DNA from: Legionella sp. PATHC035
GTDB lineage: Bacteria; Pseudomonadota; Gammaproteobacteria; Legionellales; Legionellaceae
Reading direction: 5' to 3'
DNA length: 64,000 nt
Assembly: GCF_026191115.1 (NCBI RefSeq)
Contig: NZ_JAPHOT010000001.1
Location: 372,001-436,000, forward strand
A model generated the notes under the pieces. It was given only the letters and a program-made list of their open reading frames with translations, was not told where the DNA came from and did not search any database. Positions 45,693 to 54,216 of this stretch are shown here, in pieces. Within the stretch, counting starts at the first letter, position 1; each line of letters starts with the position of its first letter. A program made the translations under genes and the position numbers.

Positions 45693-45860
45693 CTTGAGTT
45701 TGGCCATTTTTGACCATCTGTTTGAAAAAAAACAAAAAAGGGATTGCCATCGCTAACAAACAAATTTATGCTTCAGTTCGACTAAAAACTATGCATAGAG
45801 CATGAGCTTTGACACCCGAGATTGTAGCATTTCTGAGCTGCTTAAGTGGCTAAACTCGAG
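45693..45860. mobile_element. MITE-like deletion derivative of the nearby IS
   Basis: About 168 bases. The left 140 bases match, in reverse orientation, the transposase-start end of the decayed IS at 48.5-50 kb, including a frame opening MSFDTRDCSISE versus MSFDTQGWSISE there. They then join directly to the opposite IS end (right arm 45841-45860, GCTTAAGTGGCTAAACTCGAG-type). Both termini thus match the IS, with most of the transposase missing. The rest of the 45601-45962 gap holds no gene. Confidence 0.7.
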
Positions 45861-45962
45861 AGTGACGATATTGATTTTTGTGGTTTTTTACAAACCATGG
45901 CTATCAATAGATAACATTATTGATAAATTCAATGCCAATTTAAGTGGCGAATAGGATAACAC

Positions 45963-46928
45963 ATGAAAGAGAAGAGCGATTTTGTTAATTTGTTGCCTAC
46001 TGAGATGCTTGTAAAAATTTTGAGTTATCTTAAACCAAAAGAATTAGTTACAGCTTCTCTTTCCTCAAAGGAGACCTTTTTTGGACCTGCTCAGTCTAAG
46101 TTAGCACTAAACAAAGAAGCGCATGAACTAGCAACACTAGTAGCCCAAGGCAAGCAAGAAGAGGCAAAAGAATTGCTTGAAGAATCATCTAATACTCAAA
46201 AATTACTATTAACCCCTGCTCCTTTTACCGATTACTCGGGCAGAACCTTCTACTGCACGGCTTATGAGTACGCCTACTGGGCAAAAGACACCCATATGCG
46301 TCGGATGTTGGAACAACAAATGGATGCGACTACAAAAAGGGCTATGCTAATACGTTGTGAAGCGATAGAAGAAGAGGGGTTAACGTATAAACAATATGGC
46401 ATCGAGGTTAAGGGTTCAAAACATTTTGATTTTGGGCCACTCATGAACGCAATGACTTATGTTAGTGCGGGATTTAATAGGTGGATTAACACGCGCAATT
46501 ATACGGCCCTGAAAGAAGCCTGGGTTGCGATTGGGCGAGTGCAGCTCGACCTTCCGGCTCACGTCTTTAGCGAATTTGGAAAGCCTGACCGCTCGTTTGA
46601 GCCGACGCCTGAGTTTGATGAACCTACGCTGCCTCGCGCAGTAACATGTTTCGATGCTAGAAAAACATCAAATAGAGATCTTTTTTCGTTATTAGCTTCA
46701 AATTCATCTGATCTCGGTGTAACTTCTGTACTCATTAGGTACTGTCATCGTACTGGGTGCCGCTTGGAGGATGTATATTGCAAGAATATGTCTCCAATGC
46801 CAAAGATAATCGAGATGGATTTAGCGGCGATTTGCCGCCTCGATGAGGTGAGAACCGACGATCTTAAGTTATCGCTTGAAATCTTAAGGTCAGCAGAACC
46901 AGAACTGTCTCCATGCAGAGCTTATTAA
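45963..46928 (+). CDS. F-box protein, candidate Dot/Icm effector
   Basis: A 321-residue protein. Residues about 9-40 form an F-box (LLPTEMLVKILSYLKPKEL, then TASLSSKETF), a eukaryotic domain that binds Skp1 in SCF ubiquitin ligases. The rest, starting NKEAHELATLVAQGKQEEAK, contains an ankyrin-like helix pair and the block TDYSGRTFYCTAYEYAYWAK, which I recall from other large Legionella protein families. No signal peptide. F-box effectors of Legionella, such as AnkB, redirect host ubiquitination. This gene lies between two copies of the same IS family. Confidence 0.85.
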   Translation: MKEKSDFVNLLPTEMLVKILSYLKPKELVTASLSSKETFFGPAQSKLALNKEAHELATLVAQGKQEEAKELLEESSNTQKLLLTPAPFTDYSGRTFYCTAYEYAYWAKDTHMRRMLEQQMDATTKRAMLIRCEAIEEEGLTYKQYGIEVKGSKHFDFGPLMNAMTYVSAGFNRWINTRNYTALKEAWVAIGRVQLDLPAHVFSEFGKPDRSFEPTPEFDEPTLPRAVTCFDARKTSNRDLFSLLASNSSDLGVTSVLIRYCHRTGCRLEDVYCKNMSPMPKIIEMDLAAICRLDEVRTDDLKLSLEILRSAEPELSPCRAY

Positions 46929-46961
46929 TGACTTTGAAGTAGCCGGCGGAAAGCTGCCGAG

Positions 46962-47117
46962 CTATAATTCCAGCAGTTCTTCAAAAACTTCAATTAGCTC
47001 CTGATACTCCCCAAGGTTGTACCATTCTCGCTGAGCCTGGAAGTCAAAAAAATATTCTTTAGTTTTGAAATACCCGATATGAGGCATAAATTTTTCATAA
47101 AGTGTGTGGCGTTTCAT
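46962..47117 (-). CDS. Possible 51-residue ORF or gene remnant
   Basis: A minus-strand frame opens at 47117 (MKRHTLYEKFMPHIGYFKTK) and ends with an acidic helix (EYQELIEVFEELLEL). The composition is protein-like. There is no good ribosome binding site, and the frame is open for 12 more codons upstream without a better start. It may be the end of a lost gene. The remaining gap to 47416 shows an inverted repeat (47350-47408 region) but no gene. Confidence 0.35.
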   Translation of the reverse strand: MKRHTLYEKFMPHIGYFKTKEYFFDFQAQREWYNLGEYQELIEVFEELLEL

Positions 47118-47416
47118 CACATAGATGCAACTGATTTGGCAGAAGCTAGGCTTCTAGTCCATATACTTGCTCATACTAGACACTGATTTCTGCTAGGTAG
47201 ACAAATTCTATTCAATATCACACGGATTGGCACTATTAGATTGGTTTAAGCAAGGTACGAGCTGATAATGATGCGATTAACTAGAATCTGATTTAATGGA
47301 AATATTTTATATAAGGATAAAGATTATGCTAGATAAAATTTAGATTTACCTGCTGGGAAAAGAGGTTTAACCTAGAAGGTTATTAATTAGATTTGGTTGC
47401 CAGCAGGTGGAATTCT

Positions 47417-48424
47417 TTACAAACCAAACTCGCTTACATGACTTTTACTCATTGATGTCCAAGGGAGTAACTCCTTATTCTGATTAATTTCATAGAGAGT
47501 GCGTGCAAGATTATCTAGAATTTGTGCAGCACTCATGTTCGATGCGGGAAAAGATGTTAGTTGTGGCCATGAATCTAGTCCACATCCTGTTGCTTCGATT
47601 AAATATTTTTGAGTTAGTTTAGCTTTAATAAATCCAGCAAGCGCCGTAATACCTTGTCTATCATTGAAAGGCTGGTGGGAAAGAATGGTAACTTGATATA
47701 CTTTCTCTTCACCGGATTTACGGAAATGTCCAAACTGCGTGATACCAGTTTCTTTACTAGAGAGATAGTCTGTTACTGTGTTAATTTCATCATTAGTATT
47801 GCAAGGATGTTTTACCGCGAGTTCGAGAAATGCGGGTTTTTTACCTTCTGGCCAGTTGAGATTATCTAGAACAATCATCATAGTATCGTGCATCGTGATT
47901 GACGATGGAACCTCTTCAGCCCTAAACCCATCTCGAAACATGTTTGGATATAAAGAAATAATTTCTTTTATTGTATCAATATAACTGTCATAAGGCTCCG
48001 TGTTCCCTAATACTATAACTTGCTCCACTAATTTGTTTTCAAGGGTAATTTCATTGTAAAGATGAAAGGCGCGTTTGAAAATATTTGCTGAGGAAGTTCC
48101 GAGAAATAAAACAGAATGTGACTTATGGGGCATAGGTATTGTGTCCAACAAATCACTCTCTCTAAGCAGTCTTTCAAGCTTGCTTTTAATGGTAGGATCA
48201 AATTCGTTATAATTTTCCAAAGCCCAGCGTTGTCCTGATTTGCGAAGAAACTTTTCTTGAGTAAATTTTACCATTTCGTTTAAAGGAATGTAATCACCGT
48301 AATCTTTTAAAAATAATTCTGCTTGAGGTGGATCGAGTATTTCTAAAAGCTTTATCCAGAGCATCGAGGCATAAAATTCACCATCGTTTTGGAATGCATA
48401 TTTTTCAAATTTCGAAACGGTCAT
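47417..48424 (-). CDS. Unknown 335-residue protein, weak DUF218/YdcF-like resemblance
   Basis: I do not recognise it with certainty. The core SVLFLGTSSANIFKRAFHL, followed by EQVIVLGNTEPYDS, EVPSSITMHDTMMIVLDNLN and VTILSHQPFNDRQ, is reminiscent of the YdcF/DUF218 fold (a glycine loop after beta-1, an E/T helix, then a late ISNQP-like strand). No signal peptide or membrane segment. The ATG follows CAGGAGTACCTGTAA. It lies between the F-box gene and the decayed IS, in the segment bounded by IS-related copies. An acquired effector or accessory enzyme is possible. Confidence 0.6.
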   Translation of the reverse strand: MTVSKFEKYAFQNDGEFYASMLWIKLLEILDPPQAELFLKDYGDYIPLNEMVKFTQEKFLRKSGQRWALENYNEFDPTIKSKLERLLRESDLLDTIPMPHKSHSVLFLGTSSANIFKRAFHLYNEITLENKLVEQVIVLGNTEPYDSYIDTIKEIISLYPNMFRDGFRAEEVPSSITMHDTMMIVLDNLNWPEGKKPAFLELAVKHPCNTNDEINTVTDYLSSKETGITQFGHFRKSGEEKVYQVTILSHQPFNDRQGITALAGFIKAKLTQKYLIEATGCGLDSWPQLTSFPASNMSAAQILDNLARTLYEINQNKELLPWTSMSKSHVSEFGL

Positions 48425-48541
48425 TTACAGGTACTCCTGAAGCGAATTGGTAGTTTATTACTAGTAAGTATTGTTGCGGTTTAAACAGTGGCCTAAATTA
48501 GAAAAACTGCTAAGGCTAGCAATTTGATAGCATCTGCAGTT

Positions 48542-49994
48542 CTCGAGTTTAGCCATTTAAGCGGCTATTGAGAGCTTATCAACCAAGGAGTTGATTGTAT
48601 TTCAGAGCATTTATCGAAATCAAGCTGATTTTCAGACTTTAAAAAATGCTTTTTCAGCCAAATATAGCATCGAACAATCGCTAAAATTTCCGAGAAAGTA
48701 AGCTCCCCGTTTTGATCATACCAAGATGCCAATTCCATGCTAATCAGTTTCTTTGTATGATGTCTTTTAAAGGAAACCAGAGTCATAAAAAAAAGTCCCA
48801 TTAATAAAGGAGTGGCTCAAGCAATTGCTTTGTCAGACCACTGTCACTGAGTTTTTACCGCAATGTTGGCACGAGTTTCCTCGTAAGGGACTTCGATATT
48901 CCAGCGAAGGACAAAGTAATTGATGATTTTTATTGGCTCCAAATTAAAATCGGTACTGAAAAAAGTGGCAGCAGTGTTTTTCCAATCGGGTGTTTTAACA
49001 AAAACAACGCGTAATATAATAGAAACAAGGCCTGCGGGATACCACAAGCATACAAAGGAGAGGTACTCAATCTCTCGTTGTTTTCCAGCATACCGGTTAC
49101 TGTACCTATCTACTAACTTCGCTTTGGGTCGTTCAGAAGGTCTTTAAGACCTGTTCGCTTACCCTTAATGGGTTTCCTGCCTAATTTTTTCTTTTCTGGT
49201 ACCACGAATTCGAATAGTTGCCATCAAGTCGTAGTCTGGAGATTAGGGCTACATGACATTGAATGCAAGAAATAGCCAGATCCATACGAGCATAAGCACC
49301 ATCTTCATTCAGGGACGTTTGAGCCTACGACTCAGTACCTTAACCATTTAGCGTGTCCAGTCCAAGGAGGTCTTTTGCCTAAGGTCCCGCTTTTTCATTC
49401 GAATTTTTGGAAGTAGCAAGTACTGTTAAAAAACTAATACCCAAGGCCGTTTGCACCAAGGTAATGGAACAATAAGCGTCATACACTCCCACTTTAAACC
49501 AAAGCTGGTGACTACATTAGACTTACTGGATCTGAGCGCATCTCGATATAAACCTTTTGCTTTAATTTTTATACCTTTACGCCGCTCTAATGTCTCATCT
49601 ACTGCTACAAGAATAGGCCATGGGCTGGGGAAGCAACCTTACAAACAAGCCAAGCAAGATTTTAGCAAGCACCAAACCATTCCACAGAGCTCGGCTTGAG
49701 ACACGATGATATTTTTAAAAATTACGTATCGATGCAAATCCCATCACACGCAGTATACTACTAACCCTTCGTGGCCCACGGTAGAGTCTTGCACCAATCA
49801 AAAGAACCTGAATATTTCTCCAGGTCGGTTGTGAAAATCAGATGAAAATACGTTCAGAGATGCTCCAACCTTGGGTATCAAAGCTCATACCACATGCATT
49901 TTTTTAGGCGAACTGAAGCATAATGTGTTTGTTAGCGTTGGCAATCCCTTTTTGTTATTTTTTAAACCGCTAGTCAAAAATGGCTAAGCTAGAG
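48542..49994 (-). mobile_element. Decayed insertion sequence, about 1.45 kb
   Basis: Bounded by imperfect terminal inverted repeats: CTCGAGTTTAGCCATTTAAG at 48542 and, on the other strand, CTCTAGCTTAGCCATTTTTG at 49994. It contains a single transposase gene on the minus strand, interrupted by stops and frameshifts. A shortened copy lies in inverted orientation at 45693-45860. I see no convincing target-site duplication. Confidence 0.8.
48565..49888 (-). pseudogene. DDE transposase pseudogene (IS4/IS701-like)
   Basis: Reading from 49888: MSFDTQGWSISERIFI then a stop; TWRNIQVLLIGARLYRGPRR to RNF then a stop; after a frameshift VAVDETLERRKGIKIKAKG (first catalytic Asp region) and GLKWECMTLIVPLPW. 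Further on come NIEVPYEETRANIAVKTQ (catalytic Glu region), two in-frame stops around QWSDKAIA, and the C-terminal ILAIVRCYIWLKKHF. These blocks in this order are typical of a DDE transposase family I recall as IS701-like. At least four stops and several frameshifts show it is dead. Confidence 0.85.
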
Positions 49995-50057
49995 GATTCG
50001 CTGACATCGATAAATTGGACTATAATTAAACAGCGCTATTTTTTGCTGGAGCCCCTC

Positions 50058-50516
50058 ATGTTAAGTTTATCTCTTAGAAAATATATGAAGGATCATGATA
50101 TTGCCTATAAAACTATCAATCACCCTAGAGCATATACCGCTTCGCAATGTGCACAAGGTGCGCATATTAAAGGCGAGTCTTTTGCTAAATCGGTTATTGT
50201 CAAATTAGATGGAAAATTTGTCCTCATCGCCATTCCTGCAAATGTCCGTCTGGATTTAGAACGATTAAAAAACGAAACCCATGCCAAACAGGTAGAAATT
50301 GCTAAGGAGTTTGAGTTTCAAGATAAATTTGCTGATTGTGAAGTCGGCGCCCTACCGATTTTTGGTGAGCTTTATGGTATGGATGTTTATCTTGCAGACA
50401 GCTTGGCACATAAAGAATGGTTAGTCTTTAATGCAGGCAATCATACCCAACTGCTAAAAATTAAATGTAATGATTTTTTAAACCTTGTTCATCCTAAAAC
50501 GTTATCACAATGTTAA
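50058..50516 (+). CDS. YbaK/ProX-type aminoacyl-tRNA deacylase
   Basis: A 152-residue protein of the YbaK/EbsC fold. It shows the N-terminal HPRAYTASQCAQGAHIKG, then FAKSVIVKLDGKFVLIAIPA with the conserved lysine, and the late GALPIFGELYGMDVYLAD. Relatives hydrolyse mischarged aminoacyl-tRNA such as Cys-tRNA-Pro in trans. The ATG at 50058 follows GGAGCCCCTC. The IS ends 63 bases upstream, so its original promoter may have been replaced. Confidence 0.85.
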   Translation: MLSLSLRKYMKDHDIAYKTINHPRAYTASQCAQGAHIKGESFAKSVIVKLDGKFVLIAIPANVRLDLERLKNETHAKQVEIAKEFEFQDKFADCEVGALPIFGELYGMDVYLADSLAHKEWLVFNAGNHTQLLKIKCNDFLNLVHPKTLSQC

Positions 50517-50542
50517 AAGGTTCATGTCAATCTGTTGCTAAA

Positions 50543-51103
50543 TTAAAGGCCAAAAGAGACTGTTTTCCTTGCTATTTCTTCATCAAAAAATTGAAGAGGA
50601 ATTTTTTTCGTCTTGGATTGATCTAAAGAATACTGGAAATGATCTGAAAGGAGTTCATTGATAATCAGAGTCATTAGGGCGAAAGCAATCGTGGTGAGAA
50701 AAAATTGACTATATTCCATATCAAATTGGTATGCCAAAAAGGATGCTGCAAGTAAGCCTAAACCACAAGCAATCGCTTTTCTAATCGTTTTATTCCAATA
50801 AATCGGGCCACTCTTTTCGTAAATCATTTTTTGTTCGCGTCTTAATTGACTCAGTTGTTTTTCCTTAAAGTCACGATAATCTGAAGCTTTTTCGCGAAGA
50901 TCTCTATACGAAACGGGGAAAAATAGGCAATTGGCGCTCTGGCTTATCGAGTTAAAACGCTTGCAACTTAAGGCAACCGAAGCCATATCCTTTGGGTCAA
51001 TAATGTAATTATTCTCATTATCGCGGGCATTTAGAACCTCCAACAGCATCTCATCGGCAAGTTCATCAAAAGGATCTTGATTTTTTTGATTGCTATTGCG
51101 CAT
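50543..51103 (-). CDS. Membrane-anchored F-box-like protein, candidate effector
   Basis: A 186-residue protein. Residues about 11-55 resemble an F-box (DPFDELADEMLLEVLN, then DPKDMASVALSCKRFNSI). Two membrane helices follow near 118-135 and 142-162 (ACGLGLLAASFLAYQF and FFLTTIAFALMTLIINEL), leaving the F-box on one side of a membrane. Such a layout could place a Skp1-binding domain on a host or vacuole membrane (inference). The ATG at 51103 follows AAGGAAAGACA; longer in-frame starts at 51175 and 51145 are less likely. Confidence 0.7.
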   Translation of the reverse strand: MRNSNQKNQDPFDELADEMLLEVLNARDNENNYIIDPKDMASVALSCKRFNSISQSANCLFFPVSYRDLREKASDYRDFKEKQLSQLRREQKMIYEKSGPIYWNKTIRKAIACGLGLLAASFLAYQFDMEYSQFFLTTIAFALMTLIINELLSDHFQYSLDQSKTKKIPLQFFDEEIARKTVSFGL

Positions 51104-51340
51104 TGTCTTTCCTTGATGTTGACCCTCTATCCTAGTAAAAACCATATTAGATGGTACTGACCTAAACGTGAACAAAATCTCTCATAATAAATGATTTCCA
51201 GGGAAACCGTTTCACATCCATTGGCATTCAAAATAAATCATTTTGACCTTATTCTACCCAATAGTATGATTAGGACATTTTTATTTAAGAAGAGAAATAC
51301 CATGCCCACATATTGGGATCCTATGACTTAAAAAATACTG

Positions 51341-51368
51341 AGATAGAGGAAAACACCTTCCTCTATCT
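51341..51368. repeat. Perfect hairpin in a gene-free gap
   Basis: AGATAGAGGA pairs with TCCTCTATCT (10 base pairs, 8-base loop) with no T run. It lies in the 334-base gap between the F-box gene start and the next frame; nothing else is recognised there. It could be a terminator or an RNA element. Confidence 0.45.
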
Positions 51369-51437
51369 ACTGAGAGTCACAGAGGATTCTTTTACTATTC
51401 ATGGGATATCCTCGAAATAAAACTTTTATTTTGTGAT

Positions 51438-51845
51438 GTGACAACACATGACACAGAATATTGGCCTATTTCTACTACTGACTTAATGGCAAAATTTTCT
51501 AACGAAACGCTTTTTGAAAATGACAACTTAACAACAAAATTCTTGTCACTTCAAGTAGTAATTGAAAATTTAGATTTTAATCCCACTCTTATAGAGGCCC
51601 AGAAGTTCATCAAGGAGATGAGTCAAGATGATACTGAGTTGTTCAGTCATAGCGTGACACATCCAGGTAAAAAAATGGTTAATAGGAATAGATTCTTTAT
51701 TCATACGAATCCACCAACTAGCCCATCCACATTAGTGACTCCAGCCGGACTAGTCCCCCCACAAGCGTTGGCTCAGCTACAAGATCGAATCAATGAATGG
51801 CTTTATGAGGACCATGACCTCCATGGTTGTAATCTTTCCCTTTAA
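51438..51845 (+). CDS. Possible protein of 135 residues or remnant
   Basis: The frame starts with GTG at 51438; the first ATG is at 51486. The middle is protein-like (KFLSLQVVIENLDFNPTLIE) and the end is Pro-rich then acidic (WLYEDHDLHG). No ribosome binding site is obvious. It may be the tail of a lost effector. I do not recognise it. Confidence 0.35.
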   Translation: MTTHDTEYWPISTTDLMAKFSNETLFENDNLTTKFLSLQVVIENLDFNPTLIEAQKFIKEMSQDDTELFSHSVTHPGKKMVNRNRFFIHTNPPTSPSTLVTPAGLVPPQALAQLQDRINEWLYEDHDLHGCNLSL

Positions 51846-52080
51846 TAGCTTCAACCTGAGTATTAAGTACAAATCGAACAACTGTTTCAGCCTCAAGGTA
51901 TATTGCATTTGAGTCATGATAGATAACGATTTTGCAATTCCTTGACGATTTTAAATTGCTATGGTGTTCATTTTCACCTTTCAGGATAGCCAAAAATTCA
52001 TATCATCCAGACTACTCATCCCGCAAAATTTTAAAAATTGTCTATAGTTAGTATATCTTACTCAATTTGTTCGATTAATT

Positions 52081-53448
52081 ATGAATATCAATTCACTGCT
52101 ACAAAAAGATGCTCAATATTGTTCTTTCGGTGACACAGTCCATTATGCAAATCCACCAAAAATATTTAGTAACTGCCAAGGGAGTTATCTTTATGATGAG
52201 AAAGGCATTCCCTATTTAGATTTGCAAATGTGGTATTCAGCGGTTAACTTTGGATACAAAAACCAACGTATTAGTAATGCCTTAAAACAACAACTGGATG
52301 ACTTGCCTCAGCTTGCGTGTCAATACCTGCATAAAGAAAAAGTAGAACTAGCGGAAGCCATTTGTACTAATATCGAACAAAGAACCGGTGCAAAAGGACG
52401 TGTACAGTTCAATGTGGGAGGCTCTCAAGCCATTGAAGATGCGCTCAAACTGGTTCGTAATGAAATGAAGAAAAACTTGATGTTCGCTTTTATGGGCGGA
52501 TATCATGGCCGAACACTAGGTGCCTCTTCGATTACCTCAAGCTACCGCTACCGTCGTAGATTTGGCCATTTCTCTGATAAAGCATCCTTTCAACCCTTTC
52601 CCTATTGTTTCCGTTGCCCTTATGAAATGAAACGTGAGACCTGCGGCCTATATTGTTTGAATCAGTTTAAAAAATTATTTGAAACAGAATACTATGCTGT
52701 ATGGGATGATAAGTCCAAAGAAGCGGAATATGCTGCGTTTTTTGTCGAATTGATACAGGGTACCGGGGGTTATGTCATTCCCCCTCCAGGGTATTTTCAA
52801 GAATTGGCACAATTTCTTAAGGAAAAAGACATTTTGTTGGTTGCAGATGAAATTCAAATGGGTTTCCATCGTACTGGTAAATTTTGGTCCTTTGAACATT
52901 ATGGGATCACTCCAGACATCGTTGTCTTCGGTAAAGCCTTAACGAATGGTTTAAACCCAATTGCCGGAATTTGGGCCAGGGAAGAACTCATTTCTCCAGA
53001 AAAATTTCCTCCCGGATCAACTCATTCTACCTACTCGTCCAATCCATTAGGAACTGCTATTGGTCTTGAAGTGATGAAGATGTTGTCGGAAAAAAATTAT
53101 GAGCAACAGGTCAATGAAAAAGGGGCTTATTTTCTAAATAAACTGAATGAACTTAAAAAACGCTGGAAAATGATCGGTCATGTTGATGGGCTTGGTCTGG
53201 CACTACGTATTGAGTTATGTAAAGAAGATGGTTTTACTCCGAATCGAGAATTAGCCGATGCAATTTTCAATGCAGGGTTACGTGGCGATCTTGAGGTCAA
53301 TGGACAAGCCTACGGTCTCGTACTGGATATTGGCGGTTACTATAAAAATACATTTACTCTAGCCCCCTCTTTAGAAATCAGTAAAGAGGAAATTGACCTA
53401 GGCATCATTCTTTTAGAACAATTACTCATGCAATGCAAGGCAGCATAG
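52081..53448 (+). CDS. Class III PLP aminotransferase
   Basis: A 455-residue fold-type I enzyme. Features include NVGGSQAIEDALKLV (phosphate contact), GGYHGRTLGA, VADEIQMGFHRTGKF (cofactor Asp) and FGKALTNGLNPIAG with the Schiff-base lysine. A cysteine cluster (PYCFRCPYEMKRETCGLYC) near 177-195 resembles the one in the aminotransferase at 36.4-37.8 kb, though the two proteins are otherwise only moderately alike. It is convergent with the phosphatase/FAAL operon, and a hairpin separates them. Its amine donor is unknown. Confidence 0.88.
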   Translation: MNINSLLQKDAQYCSFGDTVHYANPPKIFSNCQGSYLYDEKGIPYLDLQMWYSAVNFGYKNQRISNALKQQLDDLPQLACQYLHKEKVELAEAICTNIEQRTGAKGRVQFNVGGSQAIEDALKLVRNEMKKNLMFAFMGGYHGRTLGASSITSSYRYRRRFGHFSDKASFQPFPYCFRCPYEMKRETCGLYCLNQFKKLFETEYYAVWDDKSKEAEYAAFFVELIQGTGGYVIPPPGYFQELAQFLKEKDILLVADEIQMGFHRTGKFWSFEHYGITPDIVVFGKALTNGLNPIAGIWAREELISPEKFPPGSTHSTYSSNPLGTAIGLEVMKMLSEKNYEQQVNEKGAYFLNKLNELKKRWKMIGHVDGLGLALRIELCKEDGFTPNRELADAIFNAGLRGDLEVNGQAYGLVLDIGGYYKNTFTLAPSLEISKEEIDLGIILLEQLLMQCKAA

Positions 53449-53478
53449 GTTGGTCCTAGCCTCCTGAGGTTAAGTCCT

Positions 53479-53510
53479 CTTTCATCCTGTGAGTACCCCC
53501 AGGATGAAAG
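53479..53510. terminator. Hairpin between convergent genes
   Basis: CTTTCATCCTG (53479-53489) pairs perfectly with CAGGATGAAAG (53500-53510) over a 10-base loop. It lies between the aminotransferase and HAD phosphatase ends. No long T run. Confidence 0.65.
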
Positions 53511-53565
53511 ACTGAAGTTGTTTATAAGCCATTGATTGTTTCGTCAAAATAAACTTGGAAAGTAA

Positions 53566-54216
53566 TTAAAGAAATTTTTCAAGTTGTTCGCATTGAAATA
53601 GATTTACCAGATCCAAAAAGCTATTAAACTCTAAATGCTTTATTTGATGTTGTTGGCAATACGTTAATAAATATTCCTTCGCAAATACAAAATCAACTTG
53701 ATGTGATAAACACACATCGGATTTGCCATTTCCAATTAAAATCGATTTGCCTGAGTCATTAAATTGCTGCTCATGAAAGATATGACATTTACATAAACCA
53801 CATCTTGATTTGCACTGTTTCACTTCAAAAGGGAAACTAATCGCAACCCCTTCTTTCAGGAATGACAAATGATTTGAGTAATAAGGTATTGAAAGAAGTC
53901 CATGTTTTTTTAGCAGATACTGGATGGGATAATCAATACCATCACTAACGATAATAAGTTTTGCCTTGTTTTGCATTAAAGTACAAAATTCAATAAAACC
54001 CGCATCAATTTCAATATGTTCTAATTCATACCTAATTTCAGCATCCATCCCTCGAATCATTGCATATTGGGCTTGCATGCAGTCTTTGGAGCTTATGCGG
54101 CCAGAAAGCCAATCTTGCTCTATTTGATTAAAATCACCCTGTGCGAATATTTCTAATAAGCTGTCTGTAGTGTCCGTTTTCGTAATCGTTCCATCAAAAT
54201 CTATAAAAATATTCAA
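53566..54216 (-). CDS. HAD-superfamily phosphatase (MtnX/phosphoserine phosphatase-like)
   Basis: A 216-residue HAD hydrolase. Motif I is FIDFDGTITKTDTTD at residues 4-18 (nucleophile Asp7), motif II IIVSDG near 90, and motif IV IGNGKSDVC near 165. A helical cap lies between motifs I and II. A cysteine set (CKSRCGLCKCH) in the cap-proximal loop may bind metal, as in MtnX-like enzymes. It overlaps the FAAL fusion by 4 bases (ATGA). The substrate is unknown; in this operon a phosphorylated intermediate of the acyl pathway is possible. Confidence 0.82.
   Translation of the reverse strand: MNIFIDFDGTITKTDTTDSLLEIFAQGDFNQIEQDWLSGRISSKDCMQAQYAMIRGMDAEIRYELEHIEIDAGFIEFCTLMQNKAKLIIVSDGIDYPIQYLLKKHGLLSIPYYSNHLSFLKEGVAISFPFEVKQCKSRCGLCKCHIFHEQQFNDSGKSILIGNGKSDVCLSHQVDFVFAKEYLLTYCQQHQIKHLEFNSFLDLVNLFQCEQLEKFL

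Noticed and set aside
48542-49994. Target-site duplication of the IS
   Set aside because: Flanks share only weak similarity (CTCGAG and CTAGAG), which belongs to the inverted repeat itself.
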